A DNA stretch of 64,000 nt, from positions 1 to 64,000 of the forward strand of contig JAGXGS010000034.1 of the NCBI GenBank assembly GCA_024636585.1. The letters are read 5' to 3'. Positions 32,796 to 44,206 of the stretch are shown here, in pieces (within the stretch, counting starts at the first letter, position 1; every line of letters starts with the position of its first letter). This DNA is from Thiogranum sp. (GTDB lineage: Bacteria > Pseudomonadota > Gammaproteobacteria > DSM-19610). The notes under the pieces are model-generated. The model had not been told where the DNA came from and searched no databases. It saw only the letters and a program-made list of their open reading frames with translations. The position numbers were made by a program, and so were the translations under genes.

Positions 32796-33096
32796 CCGGA
32801 GCGCGCCTGCTAGCCCTACCAGTCGCCAATAATCTGGCAGCCTTTGGCGCAGGCAGCGCAAATCGTTGATTAAAGCCGGGTCGAAACCTTGACGCTGATG
32901 CGGATTTCGGCGCCGAATTTGTAAGCAATTGTCGGTTTGTTCTCCGGTCGCACCTGGCGCTTAGTCACTTTATATAGGAATTAATCTATTATATCAACAA
33001 CTTGACTGCCCTGTCCAACGAGTTAGGGATAGCGCATGACCCTGTGATATTCTCCAGCCTGACATTAAGAAAAGAGCAGAAACAACTGTCGATCAG

Positions 33097-33474
33097 GTGT
33101 CGGAGACCATTATGCCCAGACTAGAAAAACAAGCGACCGAAGCATGCCAACCACTCATCGATTTTGACCAGTGGTCGGCACTCGCGAAATCGGATCCGGT
33201 GGCATTCGAGATGCAACGGGTCCGTTTCATTGAAGAAACTATCAGCGCCATGCCGGTTCACAAGCAACAGCGCATGCGTTGTCTGCAGTGGAAGATCGAC
33301 CAGGTTCGCAACCGGGCGCGCACGCCAATGGGCGCCTGCGTCAAAATCAGTGAAATGATGTGGGAATCGCTCACCGGGCCAGGTGGCTTGAACGAGGCGT
33401 TGAACCGCCTGCGCTCGGGCCAGTATGAAAGGCCGCCAGCCGCCGCGGTCCTGAAATTCCCTTCGGGATCCTGA
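33097..33474 (+). CDS. DUF3135-type protein
   Basis: [72 protein letters not shown]; start GTG 33097 or ATG 33112. Confidence 0.7.
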   Translation: MSETIMPRLEKQATEACQPLIDFDQWSALAKSDPVAFEMQRVRFIEETISAMPVHKQQRMRCLQWKIDQVRNRARTPMGACVKISEMMWESLTGPGGLNEALNRLRSGQYERPPAAAVLKFPSGS

Positions 33475-33506
33475 GCAATTCGGTCAGTCCCGCCAATTCG
33501 CGGGGC

Positions 33507-33535
33507 TTGTCCAGACAGGCGGTATACCGTATTAT
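33507..33535 (+). promoter_or_regulatory. candidate sigma70 promoter for rpmE
   Basis: TTGTCC-N17-TATTAT about 66 nt upstream of the rpmE ATG. Confidence 0.5.
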
Positions 33536-33601
33536 TCCCGGCCTTTCGGCGGCTACGTCACGTTCGACGGTCGGCCAGAATTTTTTGAGGCGAAAACGTT
33601 C

Positions 33602-33814
33602 ATGAAAGCAGATATTCATCCGGATTATAAAGAGGTGACCGTCACCTGCAGTTGCGGCGACAGCTTCACCACCCGGTCCACGGTGGGCAAGGATTTGCAT
33701 ATCGAAGTCTGCGCGCAGTGCCATCCGTTTTACACGGGCAAGCAGAAAATGCTCGACACCGGGGGTCGCGTGGACCGTTTCCGCAAGAAATACGGTATCA
33801 ACAAATCGTCCTGA
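33602..33814 (+). CDS. rpmE: 50S ribosomal protein L31 (zinc-ribbon, C+ form)
   Basis: [49 protein letters not shown]; four conserved Cys. Confidence 0.97.
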   Translation: MKADIHPDYKEVTVTCSCGDSFTTRSTVGKDLHIEVCAQCHPFYTGKQKMLDTGGRVDRFRKKYGINKSS

Positions 33815-33837
33815 TGCACCTGTTTCCAGGCGCATGC

Positions 33838-34614
33838 ATGAAGGCGTCCCGGGTGGGCGCCTTTTTTGTGCTTGCGTGCTTTTCGCAACAGCCTGCACTG
33901 GCAGCAAACTGCGCCCCACCCGAAACACCGGCGGCGGTGACTGTAAGCTATGTTTACGACGGTGACACTCTGGCACTCGCCGACCAGCGCAAAGTACGAC
34001 TGATCGGCATCAACACTCCTGAAGCAGGTGGCGCGGGATCGCCCGCCGAGCCATTGTCTATCGAAGCCAGAAACCGGGTCCGTCAGATTCTGCTCGGCAG
34101 CGGAAATCAGGCGCGCATGTTGCTCGGGGAAGAGCGGACCGATCACTACGGGCGCAGCCTGGCACACCTGTGGACGCCTGACGGTCAAAATCTCACCGCA
34201 CTGCTGCTCCGTGAGGGTCTGGGCTGGGCTCTCGCCATCCCGCCCAATACCAGACTGCTGGACTGCTATCTGGCAGCCGAGCGTGAAGCGCGCGCCGATT
34301 CACGGGGCGTATGGAATCGGCCTGCATTCGCCGCCAGAGATTCAGCGCGACTCTCTTTACGCAGCACCGGATTTCAGCGCGTGCATGGCCGCGTGATTCG
34401 GGTCAACCGCGGCGGCGGGGCTACCTGGATCAATCTGGAAGGTCGCTTTGCCATCAGGATCCCCGACAAGCACCTGCAGTGGTTCACCCCGGCACCGGAT
34501 CAAACCTGGGTTGGCAGAAAGCTCGAAGTGCGGGGTTGGGTGAAACAAATAAAGGGCGAACTGCGGGTCAGCGTCCAGCATCCGGCTTCCATCACTCTCC
34601 AGCCGTTACAGTGA
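33838..34614 (+). CDS. secreted SNase-like (thermonuclease family) protein
   Basis: Signal peptide MKASRVGAFFVLACFSQQPALA; VYDGDTLALADQRKVRLIGINTPE; ATG at 33838 or 33814. Confidence 0.85.
   Translation: MKASRVGAFFVLACFSQQPALAANCAPPETPAAVTVSYVYDGDTLALADQRKVRLIGINTPEAGGAGSPAEPLSIEARNRVRQILLGSGNQARMLLGEERTDHYGRSLAHLWTPDGQNLTALLLREGLGWALAIPPNTRLLDCYLAAEREARADSRGVWNRPAFAARDSARLSLRSTGFQRVHGRVIRVNRGGGATWINLEGRFAIRIPDKHLQWFTPAPDQTWVGRKLEVRGWVKQIKGELRVSVQHPASITLQPLQ
33841..33867 (+). terminator. candidate rpmE terminator embedded in the SNase 5' coding region
   Basis: AAGGCG(t)CCC-gggt-GGGCGCCTT followed by T4 (T6 run), immediately after ATG 33838. Confidence 0.6.
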
Positions 34615-34689
34615 TCGGGAATCACCTGCACAGCCGGGCTGGATTTCGGTAACATTATCCCTTTGTCACAGGACTGCAACGGCACCATC

Positions 34690-36171
34690 ATGAGCTCCCT
34701 GCCTCGCCGAATGCCTCTCGTCCGCCTGATCAGGCTGGCGCTTTTTCTTGCGGTGCTGATGCACATGTCCGGATGCGCGACCAACCCTGTAACCGGGGGA
34801 CCAGATTTTGTGCTCATGTCCGAACCCGAGGAGCTCGCCCTCGGCGCCCGCTATCATCAGCAGATCATCAAGGAGATGCCGGTCTATCCCGATCAGAAGC
34901 TGGCATCTTATGTTGATAACATTGGTCAACGTCTTGCCCGGGAAAGTCATCGGCCACAGCTCGCTTATCAGTTCACTGTCCTCGACAGCACCCAGGTCAA
35001 CGCTTTCGCGCTGCCGGGCGGTTATATCTATATAACCCGCGGTCTGCTCGCGTATCTCAACTCGGAAGCCGAACTCGCTGCTGTGCTGGGCCACGAAATC
35101 GGCCATGTAACGGCACGTCACTCGGTACGCCAGCACAGCGCCACGACTGCCGCGGGAATGGCTGGCATTCTTTTGCAGGCCACTACCGGGATCAGTGGGT
35201 CACAAGATCTGTTCAATGTAGCCGGCAAGGCCATCTTGAGTGGCTATGGACGCGAGCACGAGCTGGAGTCCGACCGGCTCGGCGCTCAGTATCTGGCGCG
35301 CAGCGGCTACAGCCCGAATGCCATGCTCGACGTGATTGGTGTGCTGAAAAACCAGGAGCTGATTGAAAACGAGCGCGCCCGGGAGCAGGGGCGAGAGCCG
35401 CGCGCATATCATGGCGTATTCGCGAGCCATCCCGAAAATGATCGCCGGCTACAGGAAGTGATTGGTGAAGCTGAACAATTGAAAACGACCTCAGTCACTC
35501 GGATTGGGCGAAGTGAATTCCTGGCGCATATCGATGGCCTGGCATTTGGCGACAGCGAAAGTGAAGGGATGGTGCGTAACAACACCTTTCTGCACAGGCC
35601 CCTCGATTTCGGCCTCGATGTCCCCGAGCGATGGAGAATCGAGAACCTTCCGGATCAATTACTGATCATTGCCCCGCAGGAAGCTGCATTCATGCAAATC
35701 AAGGTGGACTCCGACTCCGGGGAACACCCCCCCCGGCAATATCTTGCGGAGAAGGGCGTCAGGAATCTACGCAACGCTGAGCCTCTGGATATAAAAGGCT
35801 TACCAGCCTATACGGGCGAAGCAGCTGTAACGACTAACAAAGGCGAACGCCAGGCACGCGTTGCAGCACTGCGCGATGGCAAGCAAACTTTCCTGTTCAC
35901 AGGTGTCAGCCGCAGCGATCAGAATTTTAGCCAGCACGATAAAGTCTTTCTGGAAATACTGCACAGTTACCACAAGCTCGATCCCCGGGAACAGGAACTG
36001 GCGAAAGGCTTGCGCCTGAAGATTATAAAACCCGATAGCGGCGCCCGCTTCGCGGATCTTGCTCGACGATCACCAATTGAAAATCACGCCGAAGCAGAAC
36101 TTCGTCTTCTCAACAGCCAGTATCCGGTCGGAGAGCCTCGCGCCGGTGAATCAATCAAAGTGGTGCGTTAG
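34690..36171 (+). CDS. M48 family metalloprotease, lipoprotein, BepA/YfgC-like
   Basis: Lipobox HMSGCATNP; AAVLGHEIGHVTARHSVRQ (HExxH) and ELESDRLGAQYL. Confidence 0.9.
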   Translation: MSSLPRRMPLVRLIRLALFLAVLMHMSGCATNPVTGGPDFVLMSEPEELALGARYHQQIIKEMPVYPDQKLASYVDNIGQRLARESHRPQLAYQFTVLDSTQVNAFALPGGYIYITRGLLAYLNSEAELAAVLGHEIGHVTARHSVRQHSATTAAGMAGILLQATTGISGSQDLFNVAGKAILSGYGREHELESDRLGAQYLARSGYSPNAMLDVIGVLKNQELIENERAREQGREPRAYHGVFASHPENDRRLQEVIGEAEQLKTTSVTRIGRSEFLAHIDGLAFGDSESEGMVRNNTFLHRPLDFGLDVPERWRIENLPDQLLIIAPQEAAFMQIKVDSDSGEHPPRQYLAEKGVRNLRNAEPLDIKGLPAYTGEAAVTTNKGERQARVAALRDGKQTFLFTGVSRSDQNFSQHDKVFLEILHSYHKLDPREQELAKGLRLKIIKPDSGARFADLARRSPIENHAEAELRLLNSQYPVGEPRAGESIKVVR

Positions 36172-36224
36172 CCGCTCGAACGCATCGTTATTCCTGCCAA
36201 AAAACACCTGTTAATGGAATCCCC

Positions 36225-37454
36225 ATGTACAAAGATCTGAAACAAGAAGCCCTCGATTACCACGCCCTTCCCCGCGCCGGCAAAATAGCGACGCAGATCA
36301 CCAAGCCCTGTACCTCGCAATCTGAGCTGTCCCTGGCCTATACGCCAGGCGTCGCGGAACCGGTACGCGCAATTGCCGCCAACCCGGACGATGCCTTTCG
36401 TTACACCAGCAAAGGCAATCTGGTCGCCGTCATTACCGATGGTACCGCGGTGCTGGGACTGGGAAATGTTGGCGCGCTGGCGGGCAAGCCGGTCATGGAA
36501 GGCAAGGCGGTACTGTTCAAACGCTTCGCCGATATCGACGTCTTCGACATCGAAGTGGATGCGGACAATACAACTGATTTTATCGACACGGTAGCTCGCA
36601 TCGCCAGCGGATTCGGCGGAATCAATCTCGAAGACATAGCAGCGCCGCAGTGTTTCGAAATCGAGCAGGCGTTGATCGAGCGCCTCGATATCCCGGTATT
36701 TCACGATGATCAGCATGGCACCGCCATCATTATCTGTGCCGGGCTCCTGAATGCACTTGAAATCAAGGATAAATCACTCGCTGAAGCGAAGATCGTATGC
36801 CTCGGGGCAGGTGCCGCCGGAATTGCATCAATGAAGTTGCTGCTTGCTCTCGGTGCATCGCGAGAAAACATACTCATGGTTGACCGCAAGGGCGTGATCA
36901 GCTCCCGGCGCTCTGACCTGAACATCTATAAGCAGGAGTTTGCTGTAGAAACTGATCGCGTCACACTCGCAGACGCTATGCGCGGTTGTGATGTCTTTAT
37001 TGGCGTCTCCGGACCCAATCTGGTAGACGAGGCGATGCTAAGGAGCATGGCGGACCACCCGATTGTATTCGCCCTTTCCAACCCGGACCCGGAAATCAAT
37101 CCATCGCTGGCACACCAGGTGCGCGATGACCTGATTATGGCAACCGGCCGCAGCGACTTTCCAAACCAGGTGAATAACGTGCTTGGCTTTCCCTTCATCT
37201 TCCGTGGTGCATTGAATGTCCGGGCGCGCACCATTAATCGCGAAATGCAGATTGCCGCGGTGGAAAGCCTGCGGGCCCTGGCGCATCAGCCGGTACTGCC
37301 GGAGATTCTGCAGGTGTATGGATTACCCGAACTGGCTTTCGGTCCGGATTACATCATTCCCAAGCCGTTCGATCCGCGGCTGATGGAGTTTGTTCCGGCG
37401 GCGGTCGCAAAAGCCGCTATTGACTCGGGTGTGGCGAGACTGGAAAACCCTTAA
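36225..37454 (+). CDS. maeB: malic enzyme (short form, no phosphotransacetylase domain)
   Basis: LAYTPGVAEP, VITDGTAVLGLGNVGALAGKPVMEGKAVLFKRFADIDVFDIEV, VFHDDQHGTAI; 409 aa only. Confidence 0.93.
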   Translation: MYKDLKQEALDYHALPRAGKIATQITKPCTSQSELSLAYTPGVAEPVRAIAANPDDAFRYTSKGNLVAVITDGTAVLGLGNVGALAGKPVMEGKAVLFKRFADIDVFDIEVDADNTTDFIDTVARIASGFGGINLEDIAAPQCFEIEQALIERLDIPVFHDDQHGTAIIICAGLLNALEIKDKSLAEAKIVCLGAGAAGIASMKLLLALGASRENILMVDRKGVISSRRSDLNIYKQEFAVETDRVTLADAMRGCDVFIGVSGPNLVDEAMLRSMADHPIVFALSNPDPEINPSLAHQVRDDLIMATGRSDFPNQVNNVLGFPFIFRGALNVRARTINREMQIAAVESLRALAHQPVLPEILQVYGLPELAFGPDYIIPKPFDPRLMEFVPAAVAKAAIDSGVARLENP

Positions 37455-37458
37455 TCGC

Positions 37459-38655
37459 TCAGTCCATGGGCGTCACAAGTTTTGCGGCGCGACATGCGCG
37501 CTCGCGCGCGTCAGTCACGTCGTCCGCATAGGCGAGTGCGACACCCATGCGGCGGCGGCGGAAAGCCTCGGGTTTCCCGAACAGACGAAGTTCGGTTTGC
37601 GGTACGCTCAGCGCCGCATCGACGTCGCCGAAGGAAATACCTTTTCTATCCATCCCACCGTAAATGACCGCACTCGCCCCGGCATTGCGTAACGCCGTGT
37701 CGACCGGCAAACCAAGAATAGCGCGCGCATGCAATTCGAACTCGTTCTGCCATTGGGTAATCATGGTCACCATACCGGTATCGTGCGGCCGTGGACTGAC
37801 TTCGCTGAACCAGACCTGATCACCAGCGATAAATAACTCGACGCCGAATAATCCGCAACCGCCGAGGCTGTCGGTTATCCGGGCGGCAATTTCCTGTGCC
37901 CGGGCGAGCGCCGCGTCGCTCATGGCCTGCGGCTGCCAGCTTTCCACGTAGTCGCCTTGCTGCTGAATGTGCCCGATGGGCGCACAGAATGATGTTTCGA
38001 TTGCACCGGATTGCCCATATGCACGAACCGTCAGCAAGGTGATTTCAAATTCGAACTGGATCAACTCCTCGACGATGACACGATTACCATCGACACGCCC
38101 ACCACTTCGGGCATATTCCCAGGCTGCCGGCAAATCATCCGCAGTCGATACCAGTGACTGACCTTTTCCTGAAGAAGACATGACCGGCTTTATGACGCAG
38201 GGATAACCGATACCAGCCTCAATCGCCGCCTGAACCGCTTCCAGACTTTCCGCGAACGCGTATCGCGACGTCGGCAGGTTCAGATCTTCGGCAGCGAGGC
38301 GACGTATGCCTTCGCGGTTCATCGTCAACTGCGCTGCGCGTGCCGTTGGAATCACCCTGGCGAGATCGCGTGCTTCGATCTCTGCCAGCATATCGGTCGC
38401 AATCGCCTCGATTTCCGGAACAATGATGTGGGGCTTTTCGTGTTCAACCAGCGCCAGCAGCGCAGCGCCGTCGGTCATATCGATAACCTGGGCCCGATGT
38501 GCAACCTGATGCCCCGGTGCATTCGCATAACGATCAACGGCTATGGTTTCTGCGCCCAGGCGCTGTAAGGCAATGATCACTTCCTTGCCTAATTCACCAC
38601 TGCCGAGCAGCATGACCCGTGTGGCGCCTGGCGATAACGGCGTGCCAATTTTCAT
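37459..38655 (-). CDS. purT: formate-dependent phosphoribosylglycinamide formyltransferase
   Basis: ATP-grasp; [49 protein letters not shown]. Confidence 0.96.
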   Translation of the reverse strand: MKIGTPLSPGATRVMLLGSGELGKEVIIALQRLGAETIAVDRYANAPGHQVAHRAQVIDMTDGAALLALVEHEKPHIIVPEIEAIATDMLAEIEARDLARVIPTARAAQLTMNREGIRRLAAEDLNLPTSRYAFAESLEAVQAAIEAGIGYPCVIKPVMSSSGKGQSLVSTADDLPAAWEYARSGGRVDGNRVIVEELIQFEFEITLLTVRAYGQSGAIETSFCAPIGHIQQQGDYVESWQPQAMSDAALARAQEIAARITDSLGGCGLFGVELFIAGDQVWFSEVSPRPHDTGMVTMITQWQNEFELHARAILGLPVDTALRNAGASAVIYGGMDRKGISFGDVDAALSVPQTELRLFGKPEAFRRRRMGVALAYADDVTDARERACRAAKLVTPMD

Positions 38656-38676
38656 GAACGGCTTTTCCTCTATGAC

Positions 38677-39279
38677 TTACTCGAGCAAAATCTCGAGCTG
38701 ATTCAGAGCAGCCCGCGCCATCGGCCGCCCATCCACCGGGCTGCGCGGCGCCTCCCGGGAACCCTCACGGGGAAACACCACCATGTCTACTGCGTGCTCA
38801 CCGGCAACAAAATGGAATGATGGAAAATCTCGCCATTCATCCTTTCCGATACGCATCCGCTGCTGGGATACCTGGAAAGGAATGCCGGCCTCCATCAGGA
38901 AGAAGCTTATTTCTTCAGGCGTATCCGCAAAAAGGTGCAGGTCGATGGAGGTATGAAGTCCAGCGGAGCCGGTTAAAACCGAACCCACCAGACGTGGGGA
39001 GAATTGCGCCAGAAAACGCATTGCCTTCGCAGCGCTATCTCTCAGCGCACGCAGATGGTTCACCTGTGCGTCGCCCTGGAACAGGCGGTGATATTCTGCC
39101 AACGCAGCTTCGACTTCTATATTGCGCGGCATATTTTTGGTGTCCGGTGCCCCGAGGTGTTGAGCCGCCTTGCGCTTGGCGAGATAAAAATCCTGCACAC
39201 CCTGTTCTGCCATCAGACGCGCGGCTTCTTGAGCGATACGCGCACGCATCTGTTGGTCTCGTCCGGAATTACGTGCCAT
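38677..39279 (-). CDS. conserved protein with nucleotidyltransferase-like segment
   Basis: 200 aa; LVGSVLTGSAGLHTSIDLHLFADTPEEISFFLMEAGIPF resembles a nucleotidyltransferase GS...D.D core. Confidence 0.7.
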   Translation of the reverse strand: MARNSGRDQQMRARIAQEAARLMAEQGVQDFYLAKRKAAQHLGAPDTKNMPRNIEVEAALAEYHRLFQGDAQVNHLRALRDSAAKAMRFLAQFSPRLVGSVLTGSAGLHTSIDLHLFADTPEEISFFLMEAGIPFQVSQQRMRIGKDEWRDFPSFHFVAGEHAVDMVVFPREGSREAPRSPVDGRPMARAALNQLEILLE

Positions 39280-39284
39280 TGCAG

Positions 39285-41774
39285 CTAGAAAAGCGGGTCC
39301 GTGGCCGTGTCATTGGGAACGCCGCCATTACCGGCACCACCAGCAGCAGAATCGCTGTATTCTTCCGGCACCGTCTCGGCCTTGAACAGTTCGAACAGGC
39401 CATCCCCCTGCCCCGACCGCAAGCGCAGGCCGGTTCTGGGATCGATACGCACTGTAACTAGCCCCTGAGGCTGCGGCGGCGGCATCTCCGGCACGCCCTG
39501 CAAGGCCGTGCTCATGTAATCGATCCACATCGGCAATGCTGCATGGCCACCTGTTTCCCCGCTGCCTAATGGTTGAGCGCTGTCGAAACCGACCCAGACG
39601 GTTGTCACGAGGCTGGCGTTGTAACCACAAAACCAGGCATCACGCTGATCATTGGTCGTCCCGGTTTTTCCGGCCAGGTCGTTGCGCCCCAGTTGCATGG
39701 CGCGACGACCGGTCCCCCTTTTTATCACATCCTGCATCATCGAATTCATCAGGTAAGCGGTTTCTGCATCCACCACCCGCTCGGCATATACCGGCGGCGC
39801 ATCAGGCCGGGGCACCATCATGCCGGGCGGCACGTTCAGGACGGCAGTATGTTCTATCTCGCTCGGGGGTCCCGAAAGCTGCTCTGCGGGAATGCTCTCC
39901 AGTGCGTCAGGAGGTGACGTGCAATCGTGACAGGCGACCGGAGCATTGGCCTTCAGCACTACATTATTCCGTGCGTCTCGCACCTCCTCGATAAAATATG
40001 GTTCCACATAAAATCCTCCATTGGCCCAGACACTGTAGGCTCTGGCCATTTCGAGTGGAGTCGCCGTACCAGTGCCCAGGGCCAGCGATAAATCTTTTGG
40101 AATCCGCTCCGGCTGGAAACCAAAGCGCTGCACATACTGCGCCGCGTAAGGAGCACCAATTGCACGCAAAAGCCGTATCGAGACAAGGTTGCGTGAGCGC
40201 GTCAGTGCTTCGCGCATTCTGGTCGGGCCATAAAATTTGCCACTGTAATTTTCCGGTCGCCATGCAGTTTCCAGAGACGGATCATCAAAAACAACAGGTG
40301 CGTCATTAAAAATGCTTGCCAACGTGTAGCCCTTGGCTAACGCGGCGGCATAAATAAAAGGTTTAAAACTCGATCCGGGTTGACGCTGCGCCTGTACTGC
40401 ACGGTTAAACTTGCTTCGTGAAAAATCAAAACCGCCCGCCAGTGCCTGAATGGCTCCGTCCTGCGGTCGAAGCGAAACGAGCGCGCCCGTGACAGCAGGC
40501 ACCTGCGCCAGACTCCAACGGTTGTCGGACAGTCTTTCTACACGGATCAAGTCGCCGCCCCTAAACAACTGGCCAGCCGCTTCCGGCGCCTCGCCCCGGT
40601 GATTGGCCGAGATGTAAGTCCGTGCCCAGGATACTCCCTCCCAATCCAGTTCAGCAGGGCCATAACCTGCAACATGCAGCTTTGTTGATTGTCCCTCTAC
40701 AGCGACCACAATCGCTTCACGCAGCCCCCCCACAACCACGGAATGTTCCAGGATCCGCGCATAGTCCTGCTCAGTGGCCTGTTCATCGAGGTCGACATGG
40801 CCGGAGACACCTCGATACCCATGACGCCGATCATAATCAAGCAAAGTTCTTCGCAGTGCGGCATTAGCCGCCGTCTGGCGCTTTCCCTCGACTGTTGTGA
40901 CGACGCTATAGCCACCGATATATGCCTCGTCACCGAACTGATCGACCATGAAGCTCCTGACCATTTCAGCTACATAAGGTGCCTCTATCTCAGCCGGATT
41001 CCGATGCAGCTTTGCCGTATCTTCCTGAGTCAATGCAGCACGGTATTGTTCAGCGTCAATGAACTCGAGGCTGTACATGCGCCCCAATACATAGTCGCGG
41101 CGTTGCAGCGCTCGCGCCGGGTTTGTGAGCGGATTATTTGTTGAAGGCGCTTTGGGCAAGCCCACTATCATGGCAATTTGCGGGAGATCGAGTTCGTTTA
41201 CCGGCACCCCATAATAAACCTGGGCAGCAGCGCCTATACCATAGGCCCGATGGCCGAAATAGATTTTGTTCAGATAGAGCTCGAGAATCTCCTGCTTGCT
41301 CAGATCACGCTCTATTTTCAGTGCCAGAAAGATTTCCGTAACCTTGCGTAAATAGGTTTTCTCGGCACTCAGGAAAAAGTTGCGAGCGACCTGCATGGTT
41401 ATGGTGCTCCCCCCCTGACGCTTCTCACCAGTCCGGATCAATTCCACGGCGGCACGTAGCAATCCCTGGTAATCCACCCCCGGATGCTCGAAAAAGCGTG
41501 CATCCTCGGATGCAAGAATTGCCTGGATGACCGGCTCGGGCAGGTCTTCATACCGGATGGGTGTCCGGTGCTGCTCTCCGAATTCTGCTATCAGCTCCAG
41601 ATCGCGCGAGTAAACCCGGAGCGGCACCTGCAGCTGCACGTCCTGTAGCCGATCAACATCCGGCAATTGAGGCGCGATATACAAATACACTGCGAGGACG
41701 GTCAGCACAGCGATCACGAGGGATGCAAAGCCTATCCCGAAAACAAGGCGCAGCGCTTTAAGAAGTGGTGTCAT
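39285..41774 (-). CDS. mrcA: penicillin-binding protein 1A
   Basis: GT51 ILASEDARFFEHPGVDYQGLLRA, GGSTITMQVARNFFLS; transpeptidase QPGSSFKPFIYAAAL, AGKTGTTNDQRDAWF. Confidence 0.96.
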   Translation of the reverse strand: MTPLLKALRLVFGIGFASLVIAVLTVLAVYLYIAPQLPDVDRLQDVQLQVPLRVYSRDLELIAEFGEQHRTPIRYEDLPEPVIQAILASEDARFFEHPGVDYQGLLRAAVELIRTGEKRQGGSTITMQVARNFFLSAEKTYLRKVTEIFLALKIERDLSKQEILELYLNKIYFGHRAYGIGAAAQVYYGVPVNELDLPQIAMIVGLPKAPSTNNPLTNPARALQRRDYVLGRMYSLEFIDAEQYRAALTQEDTAKLHRNPAEIEAPYVAEMVRSFMVDQFGDEAYIGGYSVVTTVEGKRQTAANAALRRTLLDYDRRHGYRGVSGHVDLDEQATEQDYARILEHSVVVGGLREAIVVAVEGQSTKLHVAGYGPAELDWEGVSWARTYISANHRGEAPEAAGQLFRGGDLIRVERLSDNRWSLAQVPAVTGALVSLRPQDGAIQALAGGFDFSRSKFNRAVQAQRQPGSSFKPFIYAAALAKGYTLASIFNDAPVVFDDPSLETAWRPENYSGKFYGPTRMREALTRSRNLVSIRLLRAIGAPYAAQYVQRFGFQPERIPKDLSLALGTGTATPLEMARAYSVWANGGFYVEPYFIEEVRDARNNVVLKANAPVACHDCTSPPDALESIPAEQLSGPPSEIEHTAVLNVPPGMMVPRPDAPPVYAERVVDAETAYLMNSMMQDVIKRGTGRRAMQLGRNDLAGKTGTTNDQRDAWFCGYNASLVTTVWVGFDSAQPLGSGETGGHAALPMWIDYMSTALQGVPEMPPPQPQGLVTVRIDPRTGLRLRSGQGDGLFELFKAETVPEEYSDSAAGGAGNGGVPNDTATDPLF

Positions 41775-41886
41775 AAATTTGGCAGGATGTGATCAAGTTC
41801 AAATTAAAAATCAATGGCATTCCTAAACTTCAGTATAAAGCTTCCGATACATGGAATCGAACCAAATACGATTGAAGAGCTCTTTG

Positions 41887-41915
41887 TTGACAAGCATTTG
41901 CTGATGCTCTTTAAT
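41887..41915 (+). promoter_or_regulatory. candidate sigma70 promoter of pilMNOPQ
   Basis: TTGACA-N17-TTTAAT. Confidence 0.65.
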
Positions 41916-41932
41916 CCACCACAGTATAAATA

Positions 41933-41949
41933 CACTGCAAAATGCAGTG
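41933..41949. repeat. perfect palindrome/hairpin in the pilM leader
   Basis: CACTGCA-AAA-TGCAGTG. Confidence 0.8.
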
Positions 41950-41955
41950 AATTAA

Positions 41956-43037
<1,082 letters not shown>

Positions 43038-43038
<1 letters not shown>

Positions 43039-43613
43039 TGGCACACATTAATCTATTACCCTGGCGCGAGGAGCTCCGCAAAGAGAAGCAGCAGCAATTT
43101 GCTGTTGTCGCAGCGGGATCGGCGGTTCTCGGTGGGCTTCTGATCCTTCTGGTCCACATGCAAATGGAAGGTTTGATCGATAAGCAGAACAACCGCAACA
43201 GCTTTCTTCAAGCCGAAATAACAGAACTGGACGAAAAAATAGCTCGCATCAAGACTCTCGAAAAAACCAAATCAGCTCTGCTGGCGCGTATGGACATCAT
43301 TCAGCAACTTCAGCGCAGTCGTCCGCAGAGCGTTCACCTGATGGATGAGCTGGTCTTCACGTTGCCGGATGGTGTTCATTTGCAGAAAATTTCTCAGAAA
43401 GGCACCACGTTGACTGTAAACGGGGTAGCACAATCGAATGCACGTGTTTCAGCCTACATGCGCAACATCGATGATTCCGGCTGGATGGGACAGCCCAAGC
43501 TCGATGTCATTGAAACAAAAGGCAAGCAAGACCGGGCGCGCCGGGATGCTGAATTCGTCATGCGCGCCCGACAGGTAACTCCGACCGGGAAGACTGGCGA
43601 GGAGCAGAGCTAA
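43038..43613 (+). CDS. pilN: type IV pilus assembly protein PilN
   Basis: MAHINLLPWREELRKEKQQQF. Confidence 0.95.
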
Positions 43614-44206
43614 TGGATCTTTCTCAACTCAACGAACTTGATGTCAGCAACATCGCCAGCTGGCCTTTACCGGCCAGAATAGCGGTTATCGCTCTGGTTT
43701 TTGCCGGTGTAATTGCAGCGGGCTACTGGTTAGACATCAAAGATCAGGGGATCAGGCTGGAAAAGGCTGAACAGCAGGAAACCGAATTACGCACGACCTT
43801 CGAATTCAAGGCCAGGAAAGCCGCCAATCTGGAAGCCTACGTTCAGCAGCTGGAAGAAATGAAGGAAACTTTCGGAGCGATGCTCCGTCAACTGCCGAAC
43901 AAAACTGAAGTCGCGGAACTGCTGGTGGATATCTCCCAGGCCGGACTCTCCAGCGGGCTGGAATTCGAGCTTTTCAAGCCCGAGAACGAGAATCCCAAGG
44001 ACTTCTACGCTGAATTGCCGATCAGCATCCGGGTGAAGGGCAGCTACCACGAGTTTGGCGCCTTCGTCAGCAGCGTCGCCGCCCTGCCGCGAATCGTAAC
44101 GATCCATGACGTGAACATCAATCAGGATAAGGCCGGCGATCTGTCAATGAACATTCTTGCCAAGACATATCGTTACATGGATGAAAATGACGGAGGCGCA
44201 CAATGA
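43613..44206 (+). CDS. pilO: type IV pilus assembly protein PilO
   Basis: MDLSQLNELDVSNIASWPLPARIAVI; LRQLPNKTEVAELLVDISQAGLSSGLEFELFKP. Confidence 0.94.
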   Translation: MDLSQLNELDVSNIASWPLPARIAVIALVFAGVIAAGYWLDIKDQGIRLEKAEQQETELRTTFEFKARKAANLEAYVQQLEEMKETFGAMLRQLPNKTEVAELLVDISQAGLSSGLEFELFKPENENPKDFYAELPISIRVKGSYHEFGAFVSSVAALPRIVTIHDVNINQDKAGDLSMNILAKTYRYMDENDGGAQ

